Positions 1 through 8,848 of a stretch of 49,742 nt of DNA are shown here, piece after piece. The translations under genes and the position numbers were made by a program. The DNA comes from Halobacteriovorax sp. Its GTDB lineage: Bacteria > Bdellovibrionota > Bacteriovoracia > Bacteriovoracales > Bacteriovoracaceae. Location of the stretch: positions 1 through 49,742 of the forward strand of contig PBCC01000016.1 of NCBI GenBank assembly GCA_002716825.1. Direction: 5' to 3'. Position 1 is the first letter of the stretch, and every line of letters starts with the position of its first letter. The notes beneath the pieces are model-generated. The model was not told the origin of the DNA, searched no databases, and worked only from the letters and a program-made list of their open reading frames with translations.

Positions 1-182
1 TGACGATCACTTCAACTTTTTTTTCTGAACCTTCAAAAAACAACCCCCACCCCCACTGTGTAAGTCATTAGAAATAAATGGAAAAAGCGTGCGAAAACTA
101 TCTTACAACTAGCTTATTGTCTAGCTCGCTGGACACTTGATGGCATTATATCTAGAGTCTTTTCAACCCCTTAGGAGCAAAC

Positions 183-719
183 ATGAGCTTAGAGACGATT
201 AAACAAAAAATTCGCACCATCGAGAATTGGCCAAAAGCTGGCATTATGTTTCGTGATGTCACCTCACTTCTTCGAGATGCAGATGGTTTTAAGCTCACCA
301 TGAATGCTCTAGAAGCTCGCTACAAAGACTCTAAGATTGATGCCATCGCAGGTATTGAAGCGCGCGGTTTTATTTTTGGAGCGGCCCTTGCCGATCGCTT
401 AGGACTTGGCTTTATCCCTATTCGTAAGAAGGGAAAACTTCCCGGTGATACGATCTCTCAGGACTATGAACTTGAGTACGGCACAGACACGATTGAAGTT
501 CACACAGCAGATGTCAAAAGTGGGCAAAATATTTTATTAGTTGATGATCTCCTGGCCACGGGTGGCACGGCCCTGGGTGCCTCTAAGCTCTTATCCAAAT
601 GTGGAGCCTCGGTTCATGAAGCCTGTTTTATTGTGAACCTGCCCGATCTTGGCGGGGCCGATAAACTAATAAAAGAATCGATTAAACCATTTTGGTTAGT
701 TGAGTTTGAAGGTGACTAA
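183..719 (+). CDS. apt: Adenine phosphoribosyltransferase
   Basis: This 178-residue cytosolic purine-salvage enzyme converts adenine and PRPP to AMP and pyrophosphate. The length is normal for Apt. The N-terminal IENWPKAGIMFRDVT segment and the EARGFIFG segment are characteristic of the family. The PRPP-binding loop VDDLLATGGTA lies near residues 119-129. An SD (TTAGGAG) sits at the right distance from the ATG. The gene stands alone, is followed by a small hairpin and is probably monocistronic. The assignment rests on motif recognition and is secure. Confidence 0.96.
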   Translation: MSLETIKQKIRTIENWPKAGIMFRDVTSLLRDADGFKLTMNALEARYKDSKIDAIAGIEARGFIFGAALADRLGLGFIPIRKKGKLPGDTISQDYELEYGTDTIEVHTADVKSGQNILLVDDLLATGGTALGASKLLSKCGASVHEACFIVNLPDLGGADKLIKESIKPFWLVEFEGD

Positions 720-722
720 ACT

Positions 723-743
723 TTAGACAGTTAAATTGTCTAA
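723..743 (+). terminator. Weak hairpin after apt
   Basis: A perfect 7-bp inverted repeat (TTAGACA / TGTCTAA) with a 7-nt loop begins just after the apt stop codon. No T-run follows, so it is either a weak terminator or an mRNA 3'-end stabiliser. Confidence 0.35.
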
Positions 744-763
744 GTAGCTAATATTCTATTCTA

Positions 764-815
764 CCTTTCGGCACTGTTATTGCTCCTCAATATCTTATTT
801 ATAAGGACCGAAAGG
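764..815 (+). promoter_or_regulatory. Leader inverted repeat overlapping the SD of the 824 gene
   Basis: CCTTTCGG (764-771) and CCGAAAGG (808-815) form a perfect 8-bp inverted repeat with a 36-nt loop. The SD of the gene starting at 824 (AAAGGAG, 811-817) lies largely in the 3' arm. If the stem forms in mRNA it would hide the ribosome binding site. The pairing is seen in sequence; the function is inferred. Confidence 0.45.
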
Positions 816-823
816 AGATTCAT

Positions 824-1132
824 ATGAAGAACCTATTTATTACTCTATTTTTAATTTGTGCCGCCTTTTCTGTTCAAGCCTCTGATGATCACAAAAGTGA
901 GATCACTGAGAAGCTAGAAAGGATCGAAAAACTAAGCGTTATAGTCAAGAAACGACTTCACCAAGAAGTTGTTGATGCCCTACCAGCGGCGGAAAAAGAA
1001 GCCCTATCAGAGCGTCTTAGCGCCCAAGAAGATGAACTTAAGCGCATGGACAAACAGTTGAGAGCACAGTTCAACATTCTCGATGTTGATGCTCAGAGAG
1101 ACATCTTACTGCGCCAAGTGAAAAAAGATTAA
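824..1132 (+). CDS. Small secreted helical protein, unknown function
   Basis: A 102-residue protein with a clear Sec signal peptide (about residues 1-19, ending VQA-S). The mature part is strongly charged, rich in Glu/Lys/Arg/Leu, and is probably a periplasmic amphipathic helix or coiled coil. A strong SD (AAAGGAG) precedes the ATG. I do not recognise the family. The gene lies upstream of a cytochrome operon but is separated from it by a 63-nt gap containing another inverted repeat, so co-transcription is uncertain. Confidence 0.75.
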   Translation: MKNLFITLFLICAAFSVQASDDHKSEITEKLERIEKLSVIVKKRLHQEVVDALPAAEKEALSERLSAQEDELKRMDKQLRAQFNILDVDAQRDILLRQVKKD

Positions 1133-1157
1133 ACACTTTTCCTAATTTTCCGAAACG

Positions 1158-1189
1158 ATCCCTGAGAGAGTTGAATTTTTTCCAGGGAT
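1158..1189 (+). promoter_or_regulatory. Inverted repeat immediately before the diheme cytochrome start
   Basis: ATCCCTG (1158-1164) and CAGGGAT (1183-1189) are perfect complements with an 18-nt loop. The only SD-like bases before the TTG start at 1196 (AGGGA) lie in the 3' arm. The structure could control initiation, or be a terminator remnant of the previous gene, though no T-run follows. Confidence 0.4.
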
Positions 1190-1195
1190 TGTCCT

Positions 1196-2626
1196 TTGAA
1201 AGCATTATCTTTATTTCTAATTGCCATTTTTGGTCTGTCACCTGCCTATGGTGCTTCTTGTCCAGAGAAGACTCCTAAGCAGTGGGCCGAATACTTCATT
1301 CAAAGATCAGAGAACTTAGCCTCGAGTCTAAGACCCCTAGAGGAAATCTGGGAGGACTGCGGAGCCACGTTTGAGCTTAATGGAGTTAAGGCTTGTGCCG
1401 AGCGAGTCTTAAAAAGTGCCAGACAAACTCAATACACCAGATACAATGGGCACTCTATGGGCTGGGAAGTCAGTGACACTGACTATATTAGCTCAGTTCC
1501 GGATGGATACTTAGATCTACCAAGAGAATTTAAAGATGGCTTACCGGCAAACTATCAAGAGCTCGCCAGAGAAAAAGGCTGGAAAATGGTGGAGTACAGA
1601 TCTCGTACTGTTCCCAACCCTCCCTATGGTTCTTTCTCTCGAGTACTTTTTCTAATTGAAGGAGAAAAAGTTGATAAGTGGATTCAATTCACACTGCCTG
1701 AAGATCCAAATAATAAAGAAAGATTGATCGACTTCATCGCACTTGAAAAACCAGAAGGCCCAAATGATAAAGCCACTCCATACTTCACTCAGTACTGGCG
1801 CGATGGCAATAGTAGAAACCCTAAGATGAGAACCTCTGGTTCATTTGATAATTGTTATTCGTGCCATCCAAATGGCATGAGAGAACTTTCGCCTGAGCCT
1901 GGGAGCTACTCAGCAGAGGGCGCGCAGAATCTCGATTATATGCGTGAAGCTATGACCAATTATACTGCTGGACGAGGCAGTGTTGACTGGGGCGGCGCCC
2001 TTCACCCCGAAGAGTACGGCCCACCTATGGGTCAAGCTCAAGGTTGCGTGAAATGCCATAATAATGGCGATGGTATGCACGAGTTTAGTCGTGGCGCGAT
2101 CACAGGTAGACATGACAGAGGTCATATCCGCCACAAGATGACTGAAGACAAGACTATGCCCGTCTCTATGCTGCCTATGGAAAAATCATTCTTAGATTTC
2201 ATGGACAATATTCCAAATGTTTTAACTGAAGCCGAAAGACAACAATTTTCTAGGGCCATGCTTCCATACAAGAGAAATCAAGGCGCTATGTACGACGCTG
2301 CAGTTAAATGGATGAGTGAAAACGGTAAAATCACTGATGAGGAAAAACAGCGTTACTCGTTTATCCTCAACGGTCATCCAAACTACCCTGCTTGTGAAGA
2401 TCAGCCGGATTGTTACAAAGGTTTAAAACGCTTTAATAAGTATTACGAAGAAATGATGGAGCAGTATCCAGACCAATTAAAAGCGTGGAGAACAGAGCAC
2501 TGCCAAGACTTACTAACTGAAGAACAAGACCACAGCGTAAATGACAGTGGAAGAGCTACTGAAGGCTTTATTGAGAGAGCAACAGACTTCATTGATGGAG
2601 TGATTAACGGAGGCTCTGAGCGATGA
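1196..2626 (+). CDS. Periplasmic diheme c-type cytochrome-like protein
   Basis: A 476-residue protein starting with TTG, chosen because it gives a complete signal peptide (about residues 1-20, cleavage near YGA-S). Two heme-attachment motifs are visible: CYSCH at 220-224 and CVKCH at 284-288. His/Met-rich stretches around 305-327 could supply axial ligands. The residues before 220 match no domain I know. The stop overlaps the next start by 4 nt (ATGA), so it is co-translated with the thioredoxin-fold and propeller/heme genes. A role in periplasmic electron transfer or oxidation is inferred; the substrate is unknown. Confidence 0.75.
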   Translation: MKALSLFLIAIFGLSPAYGASCPEKTPKQWAEYFIQRSENLASSLRPLEEIWEDCGATFELNGVKACAERVLKSARQTQYTRYNGHSMGWEVSDTDYISSVPDGYLDLPREFKDGLPANYQELAREKGWKMVEYRSRTVPNPPYGSFSRVLFLIEGEKVDKWIQFTLPEDPNNKERLIDFIALEKPEGPNDKATPYFTQYWRDGNSRNPKMRTSGSFDNCYSCHPNGMRELSPEPGSYSAEGAQNLDYMREAMTNYTAGRGSVDWGGALHPEEYGPPMGQAQGCVKCHNNGDGMHEFSRGAITGRHDRGHIRHKMTEDKTMPVSMLPMEKSFLDFMDNIPNVLTEAERQQFSRAMLPYKRNQGAMYDAAVKWMSENGKITDEEKQRYSFILNGHPNYPACEDQPDCYKGLKRFNKYYEEMMEQYPDQLKAWRTEHCQDLLTEEQDHSVNDSGRATEGFIERATDFIDGVINGGSER

Positions 2627-3351
2627 GAAACTTATTTTTAATACTATCCCTGATCGGCTCGACTGCCTTTGCAAAGTCAGTCGATTGGCGCGAGCACAAT
2701 CCTATGTGTGCCAATAAAGTCGAAGAGAAAGTAAAGTCACTCAAGGTTGACTCAAGATGGGTTCGCTTTATTGCTGGCGAGCCGGGCTCTTTTGCTTATC
2801 GTGCACCTATTGAAGTTGGACTCTGGGCCGAGGTTATCGTAACCAAGAAAAGTGTCACCGTTTCAAAAATGACAGAGATGAACGCTGTCAGTTATCAGTT
2901 TGAAACAGAAGACTGCGTGCCACAAATTGCGATTCAAGCTGCACCAAAAGATGCAATTCCGGCGACAACAGATCTTGGCGACGTCAAACTCAAAAAGATC
3001 GTTGAATCAGGAAAGTCTGGCATCATCTATATCTGGTCACCATCAATGACTCTATCTCCAAAAGGCTACCACCACGTAGCCGCCGCTGCTAAGAAGTTTG
3101 GCGTTGAACTCCACAGTTTTGTCGATCCGTCTGCAAATGAAAAAATGGTTGAGATTGCTGTTAAGAAGGCTCGCCTTCCGGCTTCAATTACAACTCCAAT
3201 GCAGTCATTTGATTTAACAATGCGAGGAGCGACTCTTCACTACCCTGCCACTTTTATTTTTAAAGATGGAAAAATCAGTCGCTGGGCAAAGCATGGCTAT
3301 GAAAATGATGTTCAGTTCGAACAGTTCATCAAAAGAGAGCTAGCGAAATGA
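2623..3351 (+). CDS. Periplasmic thioredoxin-fold protein lacking the CXXC pair
   Basis: A 242-residue protein with a signal peptide (about 1-17, ending TAFA-K). The C-terminal half looks thioredoxin/TlpA-like: a hydrophobic strand IIYIW, then SPSM where a CPxC active site would be, and later a cis-Pro-type segment (YPATFIFKDGKI, about 213-224). With both active-site cysteines replaced it is unlikely to be a disulfide reductase and may be a structural or heme-delivery partner of its cytochrome neighbours. It overlaps the genes on both sides by 4 nt, which suggests fixed stoichiometry. Confidence 0.6.
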   Translation: MRNLFLILSLIGSTAFAKSVDWREHNPMCANKVEEKVKSLKVDSRWVRFIAGEPGSFAYRAPIEVGLWAEVIVTKKSVTVSKMTEMNAVSYQFETEDCVPQIAIQAAPKDAIPATTDLGDVKLKKIVESGKSGIIYIWSPSMTLSPKGYHHVAAAAKKFGVELHSFVDPSANEKMVEIAVKKARLPASITTPMQSFDLTMRGATLHYPATFIFKDGKISRWAKHGYENDVQFEQFIKRELAK

Positions 3352-5159
3352 AAAAACTATCATCAGCAATCATCACTCTTTCATTAGCCACAAATGCTTG
3401 GGCCGTCGCACTTGATTGCAGTCTTAATACGACGCCGCTACAAAAGCGAATCCAACTACCGAGCGCACCAAACTATTTTATTAGCGCTGATCCATCAGGC
3501 AAGTACACCGCCGTGATCGACTCCTATGAGGAAAACATCCTTGTAGACATGGACACCGGAAAACACCAAAAGGTTCCCGGCGATGTCGACCCAGTCTTCA
3601 CTCCAGACAGTAAATTCCTCACCCTACCAGGTGGTGAATTTTACGACATGAGAGAAATTGCCCCTAAAATGGCCAGAAATCAGTCAGCCAGAAATGTTGA
3701 TGCAGCCTTTGATGCCAGAGAAGGTGGCGTTTACCAGTCAATCGGAATTCTTCCTGGATCAACCGAGCGCAAGAAAACTTACCGCTATATGGACGATGGC
3801 GCAGGAGCATCGTATTTCGACGTTGAAATGACATTCGATTCAAGCGGTAAGATGACAAACTCAAAGAGAAAGACTGATCAAAAAAAACTTTGTAGTGAAG
3901 CGAGTGATCGCGACACTCCAATGATGTCAAAAGATGGTAAATACCTTTCGATTCTTAACTTTGAGACTTATACGACTCAAATTTGGCGTGTTAACGATAA
4001 TGGTTCATGTGACATGATGGTCGATATTGGTGTTCCTACCGGTAAAGTGGATTTTGGCTTTGATAATGACAACCCTCAGATCACTTTCCACGTTGATGAG
4101 ATCAGAAATGATTGGCGCTATTTTAGTGGTGTCTCTAGTGGACAAAGAAAAAGTGTTTTTGTCATGGACCTTGAAAAACAAAAGCCTGGATCAAGTGACG
4201 AGCAGTGGAATGTGACGAATATGGCCAAAGTTGTTCCTCCACAAACGGAAGGACTTGGATCAGGAAGTTATTATCCACGCTTTAGAGCAGACGGTACACT
4301 AGTCACTGTCACTCAAGATGGCAGTGAAGATAAATACTATCTCGATGTCGTGGCTACAGAGTCACTTAACTTTGAACCATTTAATCCTGAAGTTTTATCT
4401 GGAAGAGTCAACCTTGAAGGTAGCCCAGACTGTAACGATGCTAACAAAAAGCAGTTTCAATCTCTTGTGGCCCTGGGCTGGCTTTGGGCCGATGCCTGCA
4501 CAGACTACGCCGATCAACTACGAAACGTGGACCTAAGTTTGATTCCGATGGGAATGAACCGCGCAGCTTGTGTTGAGATGGTGACCAAAACTTGGAACTC
4601 TAAAGTTGATGAGTTCCGTGGTGAAGGTCGCTTAATGCCAAGAGGAAATAATACAGGATGGACCGATCCGCGTGAGGCCCTCACTGAAAATGTGCGCATG
4701 CTCAGTGTCGACGATCTTCTTGAAGCTTGTCCTGATGCTGAAGCTTCAACTGATCTGTCGGGTGTAGAAGTTATTGGTTCCCACGATGAAGACCGAGGCC
4801 CAATGAGTGTAGAGAAAGTCGTTTCTCGTCGCTGTATTGGTTGTCATGAATCGCGAAACGTCTCTTTATCTGACTCAGGTGAAGTTGAGCGCAGTGATGT
4901 CAACGGACCATTTATCGACTTTGCCAATATCAATTCAGCGGAAGACGCTATGGTGTGGAGAAACAGAATCTTCAATCCACAGCCACGCTCTTCGGCCATG
5001 CCGCCACCAGATGACTTAGATGGCGACGGTGAGATTAGCGAAGCAGAATTTCAAAAGAGTTTGAAAGAGAATTTCTCTGAACAAGAGCTCAACACCCTGC
5101 GCGAAAAGCTTAGAGCAATCGAAGCTGGACAGGAGCAGTGGAATTGGGGCGGCGAGTAG
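3348..5159 (+). CDS. Secreted propeller-like protein with C-terminal heme and EF-hand
   Basis: A 603-residue protein with a signal peptide (about 1-19, AWA-V). Residues about 40-350 contain repeated SPDGK-like turns (DPSGKY, TPDSKF, SKDGKY, RADGTL) typical of WD40/TolB-type beta-propellers. The C-terminus carries one heme motif CIGCH (496-500) and a likely Met ligand in SAMPPP (M551). Directly after it comes a textbook EF-hand calcium loop at 556-567 (Asp at 1, 3 and 5; Gly 6; Ile 8; Glu 12). It is the last gene of the three-gene operon. The domain order suggests a calcium-dependent, heme-bearing partner of the upstream diheme protein. Function unknown. Confidence 0.7.
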   Translation: MKKLSSAIITLSLATNAWAVALDCSLNTTPLQKRIQLPSAPNYFISADPSGKYTAVIDSYEENILVDMDTGKHQKVPGDVDPVFTPDSKFLTLPGGEFYDMREIAPKMARNQSARNVDAAFDAREGGVYQSIGILPGSTERKKTYRYMDDGAGASYFDVEMTFDSSGKMTNSKRKTDQKKLCSEASDRDTPMMSKDGKYLSILNFETYTTQIWRVNDNGSCDMMVDIGVPTGKVDFGFDNDNPQITFHVDEIRNDWRYFSGVSSGQRKSVFVMDLEKQKPGSSDEQWNVTNMAKVVPPQTEGLGSGSYYPRFRADGTLVTVTQDGSEDKYYLDVVATESLNFEPFNPEVLSGRVNLEGSPDCNDANKKQFQSLVALGWLWADACTDYADQLRNVDLSLIPMGMNRAACVEMVTKTWNSKVDEFRGEGRLMPRGNNTGWTDPREALTENVRMLSVDDLLEACPDAEASTDLSGVEVIGSHDEDRGPMSVEKVVSRRCIGCHESRNVSLSDSGEVERSDVNGPFIDFANINSAEDAMVWRNRIFNPQPRSSAMPPPDDLDGDGEISEAEFQKSLKENFSEQELNTLREKLRAIEAGQEQWNWGGE

Positions 5160-5179
5160 TCCCAGATATTGCCTGAATC

Positions 5180-5210
5180 CCAAGTAGGTCGTATAAAGAG
5201 GCTTACTTGG
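5180..5210 (+). promoter_or_regulatory. Leader inverted repeat upstream of menB
   Basis: CCAAGTA (5180-5186) and TACTTGG (5204-5210) are perfect complements with a 17-nt loop. The last bases of the 3' arm form part of the menB SD (TTGGAGA), seven nt before the ATG. It may modulate initiation or mark the end of the upstream transcript. Confidence 0.4.
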
Positions 5211-5217
5211 AGATTTC

Positions 5218-6123
5218 ATGACAAAGTTTATTTCAGATATTTTTGACCATGAAGCCTGGGATGAAGTCTCAGGCTTTTCTTTTGAAGACATCACCTATCA
5301 CCGCGCAAAGCATCAAGGCACTGTTCGTATCGCCTTCAATCGTCCTGAAGTCAGAAATGCCTTTAGACCTAAGACAGTTGATGAACTCTACACAGCGCTT
5401 GAACATGCTAGGCAGTGGTCTGATGTAGGTGTTGTTTTGCTTACTGGTAACGGCCCATCAGCAAAAGATGGTGGCTGGGCATTTTGCTCTGGCGGCGATC
5501 AACGCATCCGTGGCAAAGATGGATATAAGTACGAAGGTGCAGAATCACTTAAACCCGACCCAGCAAAACTTGGCAGACTTCATATTCTTGAAGTTCAACG
5601 ACTGATTCGTTTCATGCCAAAAGTTGTGGTTGCCGTTGTTCCCGGTTGGTCGGTTGGCGGCGGTCATAGTCTTCATGTTGTGTGCGATCTCACTCTCGCC
5701 TCTAAAGAGCATGCCATCTTTAAACAAACTGATCCCGACGTCGCAAGCTTTGATTCAGGTTATGGCTCTGCTTATCTGGCCAAGATGGTGGGTCAAAAAC
5801 GTGCGCGCGAAATTTTCTTCTTAGGCCATAACTATAATGCACAAGAAGCCTTTGAGATGGGCATGGTCAATAAAGTAATCCCTCATCAAGACCTTGAAAA
5901 AGTTGCTCTCGAATGGGCAGCGACCATGAATAGCAAATCGCCTACAGCAATGCGCATGCTGAAGTTTGGATTTAATATGTGTGATGATGGAATGGTTGGA
6001 CAGCAACTCTTTGCCGGCGAAGCCACCAGACTCGCTTATGGCACAGACGAAGCAAGAGAGGGTCGCGATGCCTTTCTTGAAAAGCGTGATCAAAACTACT
6101 CAAAATTTCCTTGGCATTATTAA
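5218..6123 (+). CDS. menB: 1,4-dihydroxy-2-naphthoyl-CoA synthase
   Basis: A 301-residue crotonase-fold enzyme that closes the naphthoquinone ring from o-succinylbenzoyl-CoA in menaquinone synthesis. MenB-specific marks are the N-terminal SFEDITYHR region, the GGWAFCSGGDQ oxyanion segment, GWSVGGGHSLH near residues 141-151, and DVASFDSGYGSAYL near 178-191. The length fits the family. No other men genes are adjacent; the next gene starts right at its stop. Menaquinone use would suit the periplasmic heme proteins upstream, but that link is inference. Confidence 0.93.
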   Translation: MTKFISDIFDHEAWDEVSGFSFEDITYHRAKHQGTVRIAFNRPEVRNAFRPKTVDELYTALEHARQWSDVGVVLLTGNGPSAKDGGWAFCSGGDQRIRGKDGYKYEGAESLKPDPAKLGRLHILEVQRLIRFMPKVVVAVVPGWSVGGGHSLHVVCDLTLASKEHAIFKQTDPDVASFDSGYGSAYLAKMVGQKRAREIFFLGHNYNAQEAFEMGMVNKVIPHQDLEKVALEWAATMNSKSPTAMRMLKFGFNMCDDGMVGQQLFAGEATRLAYGTDEAREGRDAFLEKRDQNYSKFPWHY

Positions 6124-6927
6124 TTGCAAAGCCAAACCTATGAAGACTTAAGTTTTGAAGCTCTCAACACTCCTCTCGAGGATTGGCGAGAGCTTTTTAA
6201 TTTCATGACTAAAAAGGGATTGAAGACGTTATTCGATGCCGGTGCAGGAAATGCTCTTAGTGCCCAAGTGGCCCAGGCCGAGTTTCCAGATTTATCGGTA
6301 CACGCCTATGAAATTGTGGGCGATCGCATGGCCGCGCTAGATCTTCCAAACCAGCAACTCAAAGTTTGCGATCTCATGCTTGAGCCTATAGCAAAATGTG
6401 ATCTAACTTTTTTGTACCTGCCCACTGGTCCACTGCTAGAGCGAATTTTATTACAGCTTCCCCATCACGCCTTAATCGCCGCAGTAGAATCCCATGGTGA
6501 TCTTTTTGATCGTCTTGATGAGTGCTGCGAGCTAGTGACAACCATCAAGATGCATGCCAAGCGCCACAACCCTTTCATGCGTATTTATCGCTATAAAGTC
6601 TCGACACCAGATTTACGGCAAAAAATTAGAGAATTATCAACCAGCGAGAGCTTACTTCAACTAGAGATTAAAGATTCAGATCTCATAAATGGTGAATATA
6701 TTTGGAGTGGCGATATTCAAGGCTGCATCGTTGAAAGCAGTGGTATAATTGAAACACTTTGGCCTGCTCGAAGGTTTTCCATTAATGATGTTGTGGCCAT
6801 CAACAAAGCCAAGTGGCCGGAGCTGGTTCTACAAAGGCGCCAAGGGCTTTGGCGTAAAATCATCGTATCTCCAGTGGCGCTAAAAGAGACGCCGCAGGGA
6901 GAGAGGATCAAGATCAATGAAAATTGA
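6124..6927 (+). CDS. SAM-methyltransferase-like protein
   Basis: A 267-residue cytosolic protein with a TTG start abutting the menB stop, so probably translationally coupled. The N-terminal half has a class I methyltransferase-type nucleotide loop (FDAGAGNALSAQVA, about 38-51) and an acidic residue after the second strand (YEIVGDR). The C-terminal ~100 residues are not recognised. It could be a divergent methyltransferase or a binding-only relative. It overlaps the next gene by 11 nt. Confidence 0.6.
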   Translation: MQSQTYEDLSFEALNTPLEDWRELFNFMTKKGLKTLFDAGAGNALSAQVAQAEFPDLSVHAYEIVGDRMAALDLPNQQLKVCDLMLEPIAKCDLTFLYLPTGPLLERILLQLPHHALIAAVESHGDLFDRLDECCELVTTIKMHAKRHNPFMRIYRYKVSTPDLRQKIRELSTSESLLQLEIKDSDLINGEYIWSGDIQGCIVESSGIIETLWPARRFSINDVVAINKAKWPELVLQRRQGLWRKIIVSPVALKETPQGERIKINEN

Positions 6928-7243
6928 AAGCATCGTAAATAAAGTTAAAGGCAATATTAAAAATATTGGCAAAGACCTTGTTCGCCAAGTGCTCTTACTT
7001 TTTTATGCCTACCCTAAATCTCCTAAAAAAGTGAAGGCGGTCATCGCCTCTTCAATTGCTTATTTTATCTTACCTTTAGATGCTGTCCCCGATCCCATTC
7101 CATTTCTAGGATTTCTAGATGACGCTACCGTTTTGGCGGCGGCACTTGGGATTGTTCGTTTTTATGTCGATGACGAGGTCAAAGAAAAAGCAAATAAGAT
7201 GTTAGACAAACTCTTTAATTCAGATTCTGACGCCACAAAATAA
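6917..7243 (+). CDS. DUF1232 (YkvA-type) small membrane protein
   Basis: A 108-residue protein whose central segment (SSIAYFILPLDAVPDP, then FLGFLDDATVLAAAL) is the hallmark of the YkvA/DUF1232 family. That family consists of small, probably membrane-associated proteins of unknown function. The start overlaps the preceding gene. The 3' end runs 29 nt into the convergent permease gene, so transcription of the two operons may interfere. Confidence 0.85.
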   Translation: MKIESIVNKVKGNIKNIGKDLVRQVLLLFYAYPKSPKKVKAVIASSIAYFILPLDAVPDPIPFLGFLDDATVLAAALGIVRFYVDDEVKEKANKMLDKLFNSDSDATK

Positions 7244-8150
7244 TCGCCAGAGCTGGTGCACCCAGAGCCGTCGTGATCACTCCGACAGGAAGTCCAAGTC
7301 CAGAAAAACAAACGCGGTTAATAAGATCGGCAAGAATTAAAACCAGCGCACCAAGCACCAAATTTCCAAACATTTGTTTCTTCAGATCACTCTTAAAAAT
7401 TCGTTTTGAAAAATGGGGAACAACCAGTCCTATAAAGCCGATCGGCCCAAGCTTAGTGACCAGGCAGGCGACAGCAACCGTGGTAAAGAAAAGCAGTAAG
7501 TAACGGATATGCGCCGGATTAAAGCCTCGCGTGACAGCAAAATCTCCTTCGATCGAAATAAGCGCAGGCGGACGATAAAGCCAGAAACTTAAAGCAATAA
7601 TCACTATGCTTGGAAGAATCAAAAAAAGTACGGCGTCATAACCAACGACCGATACACTTCCCATGATCCACCCTAAAAACATGGACAGATCAAGCTTGCC
7701 CGAAGTGACCTGGAGCACGGAAATACTACTGGCGCAAAAAAGATTAAGTGATACTCCTAAAAGAAGCATAGTAGTGGAGCTGATTCGCTTCAGCGAAAAT
7801 GCTAGGGCCAATAAAGCAATTCCGGCCAAAGAAAAGCCAAGAGCACTTAAGCTTACCAGCGACCAACTGAGACCAAAGCTCATAGCGAGTAGGGCGCCTA
7901 AACTGGCCGACGATGCAACGCCAAGAGTATAGGGAGTGGCCAGAGGGTTTCTAAAAAGGATTTGAGTGATTTGACCACATAGCGCCAGCACAGCTCCTGC
8001 GAGTGCAGCTGTCAAAGTTCTAGGTAACCTGAGTTGCCAAAAAATGTCTGAGTTAAATAGCTTAAGAAACTCGAGATCGGCGCTCCCCAGACTTACATTG
8101 AGTAAGCTGACAAATAGTAAAAGTAAAATACATATCAACATAGGGCCCAC
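7215..8150 (-). CDS. btuC: Cobalamin ABC transporter permease, FecCD/BtuC type
   Basis: A 311-residue integral membrane protein of the FecCD/BtuC fold with 8-10 hydrophobic segments. Family marks are LRLPRTLTAALAGAVLALCG near 41-60, RNPLATPYTLGV near 68-79, and a C-terminal GPIGFIGLVVPHF near 233-245. The GTG start overlaps the ATPase gene; an in-frame ATG three codons later is an alternative. It is the last gene of the minus-strand operon. Cobalamin as substrate is inferred from the riboswitch upstream of the operon; sequence alone cannot separate it from heme or siderophore permeases. Confidence 0.85.
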   Translation of the reverse strand: MGPMLICILLLLFVSLLNVSLGSADLEFLKLFNSDIFWQLRLPRTLTAALAGAVLALCGQITQILFRNPLATPYTLGVASSASLGALLAMSFGLSWSLVSLSALGFSLAGIALLALAFSLKRISSTTMLLLGVSLNLFCASSISVLQVTSGKLDLSMFLGWIMGSVSVVGYDAVLFLILPSIVIIALSFWLYRPPALISIEGDFAVTRGFNPAHIRYLLLFFTTVAVACLVTKLGPIGFIGLVVPHFSKRIFKSDLKKQMFGNLVLGALVLILADLINRVCFSGLGLPVGVITTALGAPALAIILWRQNLN

Positions 8151-8848
8151 CTTGAGTCGCTGACTTGGGCCCAGTTAAAATTCACACTATAAAGTTGATC
8201 GAGTAATTTCTTTTCTCTAAGTGTCGATTGATCGCAATCAAACAAGATCCTTTTTTGATCAATTCCAATAAATCTTGTACCGGTATTAATAGCGAAGCCT
8301 AAATCATGGGAGACGATCACACTGCTTTTACTTAACTCTTTAAGTTCGAGTAATAGTCTTGATAAATTTTGAATAGGCTTTGGATCAAGCGAGTTTGTTG
8401 GTTCGTCTAAAAGATAGACTTTTGAATCCTGCAATAGGCAAGCTCCAAGACGTACTCGTTGGCGCTCTCCCCCACTTAACTTGATCAGTGATTTACTTAG
8501 GAAGGGCTTTATTTCTAACTCTTTAACGACTAAGTCGAAAAGGCTTTTATGAGTTGGAGTAATCAGCGACAGATAATTCTCAACTAAGAGATCACTACTT
8601 TCAATCACTTCCTGCGCACAATATGATGCGAGTTTCGCCCGCTCCATAGCAGAAAGTTCTAGGTGCGGCGCTTCGCCGGCAATTGGGCTAATCACACCGC
8701 TTAGAGTTTGAACTAAGCAGCTTTTACCGATGCCATTGGGACCGAGGATAAAAATGATCTCAGCTTTGGCGACAGAGAAATCAATCCCTTCTAGAACGGG
8801 TGAGCTTTTGTTGAAGCCACAAACTAGATTTTGAGTCTGTAGGATCAT
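8135..8848 (-). CDS. btuD: Cobalamin ABC transporter ATPase, BtuD/FecE type
   Basis: A 237-residue ABC ATPase. The Walker A motif is LGPNGIGKS near 35-43, the signature is LSGGERQRVRLG near 122-133, and Walker B plus D-loop is VYLLDEPTNSLD near 143-154. The switch His is in SHDLG. It drives uptake through the neighbouring permease. The ATG overlaps the stop of the binding-protein gene (ATGA), so it is translationally coupled. Confidence 0.88.
   Translation of the reverse strand: MILQTQNLVCGFNKSSPVLEGIDFSVAKAEIIFILGPNGIGKSCLVQTLSGVISPIAGEAPHLELSAMERAKLASYCAQEVIESSDLLVENYLSLITPTHKSLFDLVVKELEIKPFLSKSLIKLSGGERQRVRLGACLLQDSKVYLLDEPTNSLDPKPIQNLSRLLLELKELSKSSVIVSHDLGFAINTGTRFIGIDQKRILFDCDQSTLREKKLLDQLYSVNFNWAQVSDSRWALC

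Noticed and set aside
42-59. Runs of C near the left edge (CCCCCACCCCCAC)
   Set aside because: Too short for a repeat array, no second copy, and no link to a gene beyond lying ahead of apt.
1910-2134. Minus-strand ORF of 74 codons inside the diheme cytochrome gene
   Set aside because: It lies antisense to a gene with heme motifs and a signal peptide, and has no SD or recognisable domain.
5821-6093. Minus-strand ORF opposite menB
   Set aside because: A shadow of the menB coding sequence with atypical composition and no start signals.
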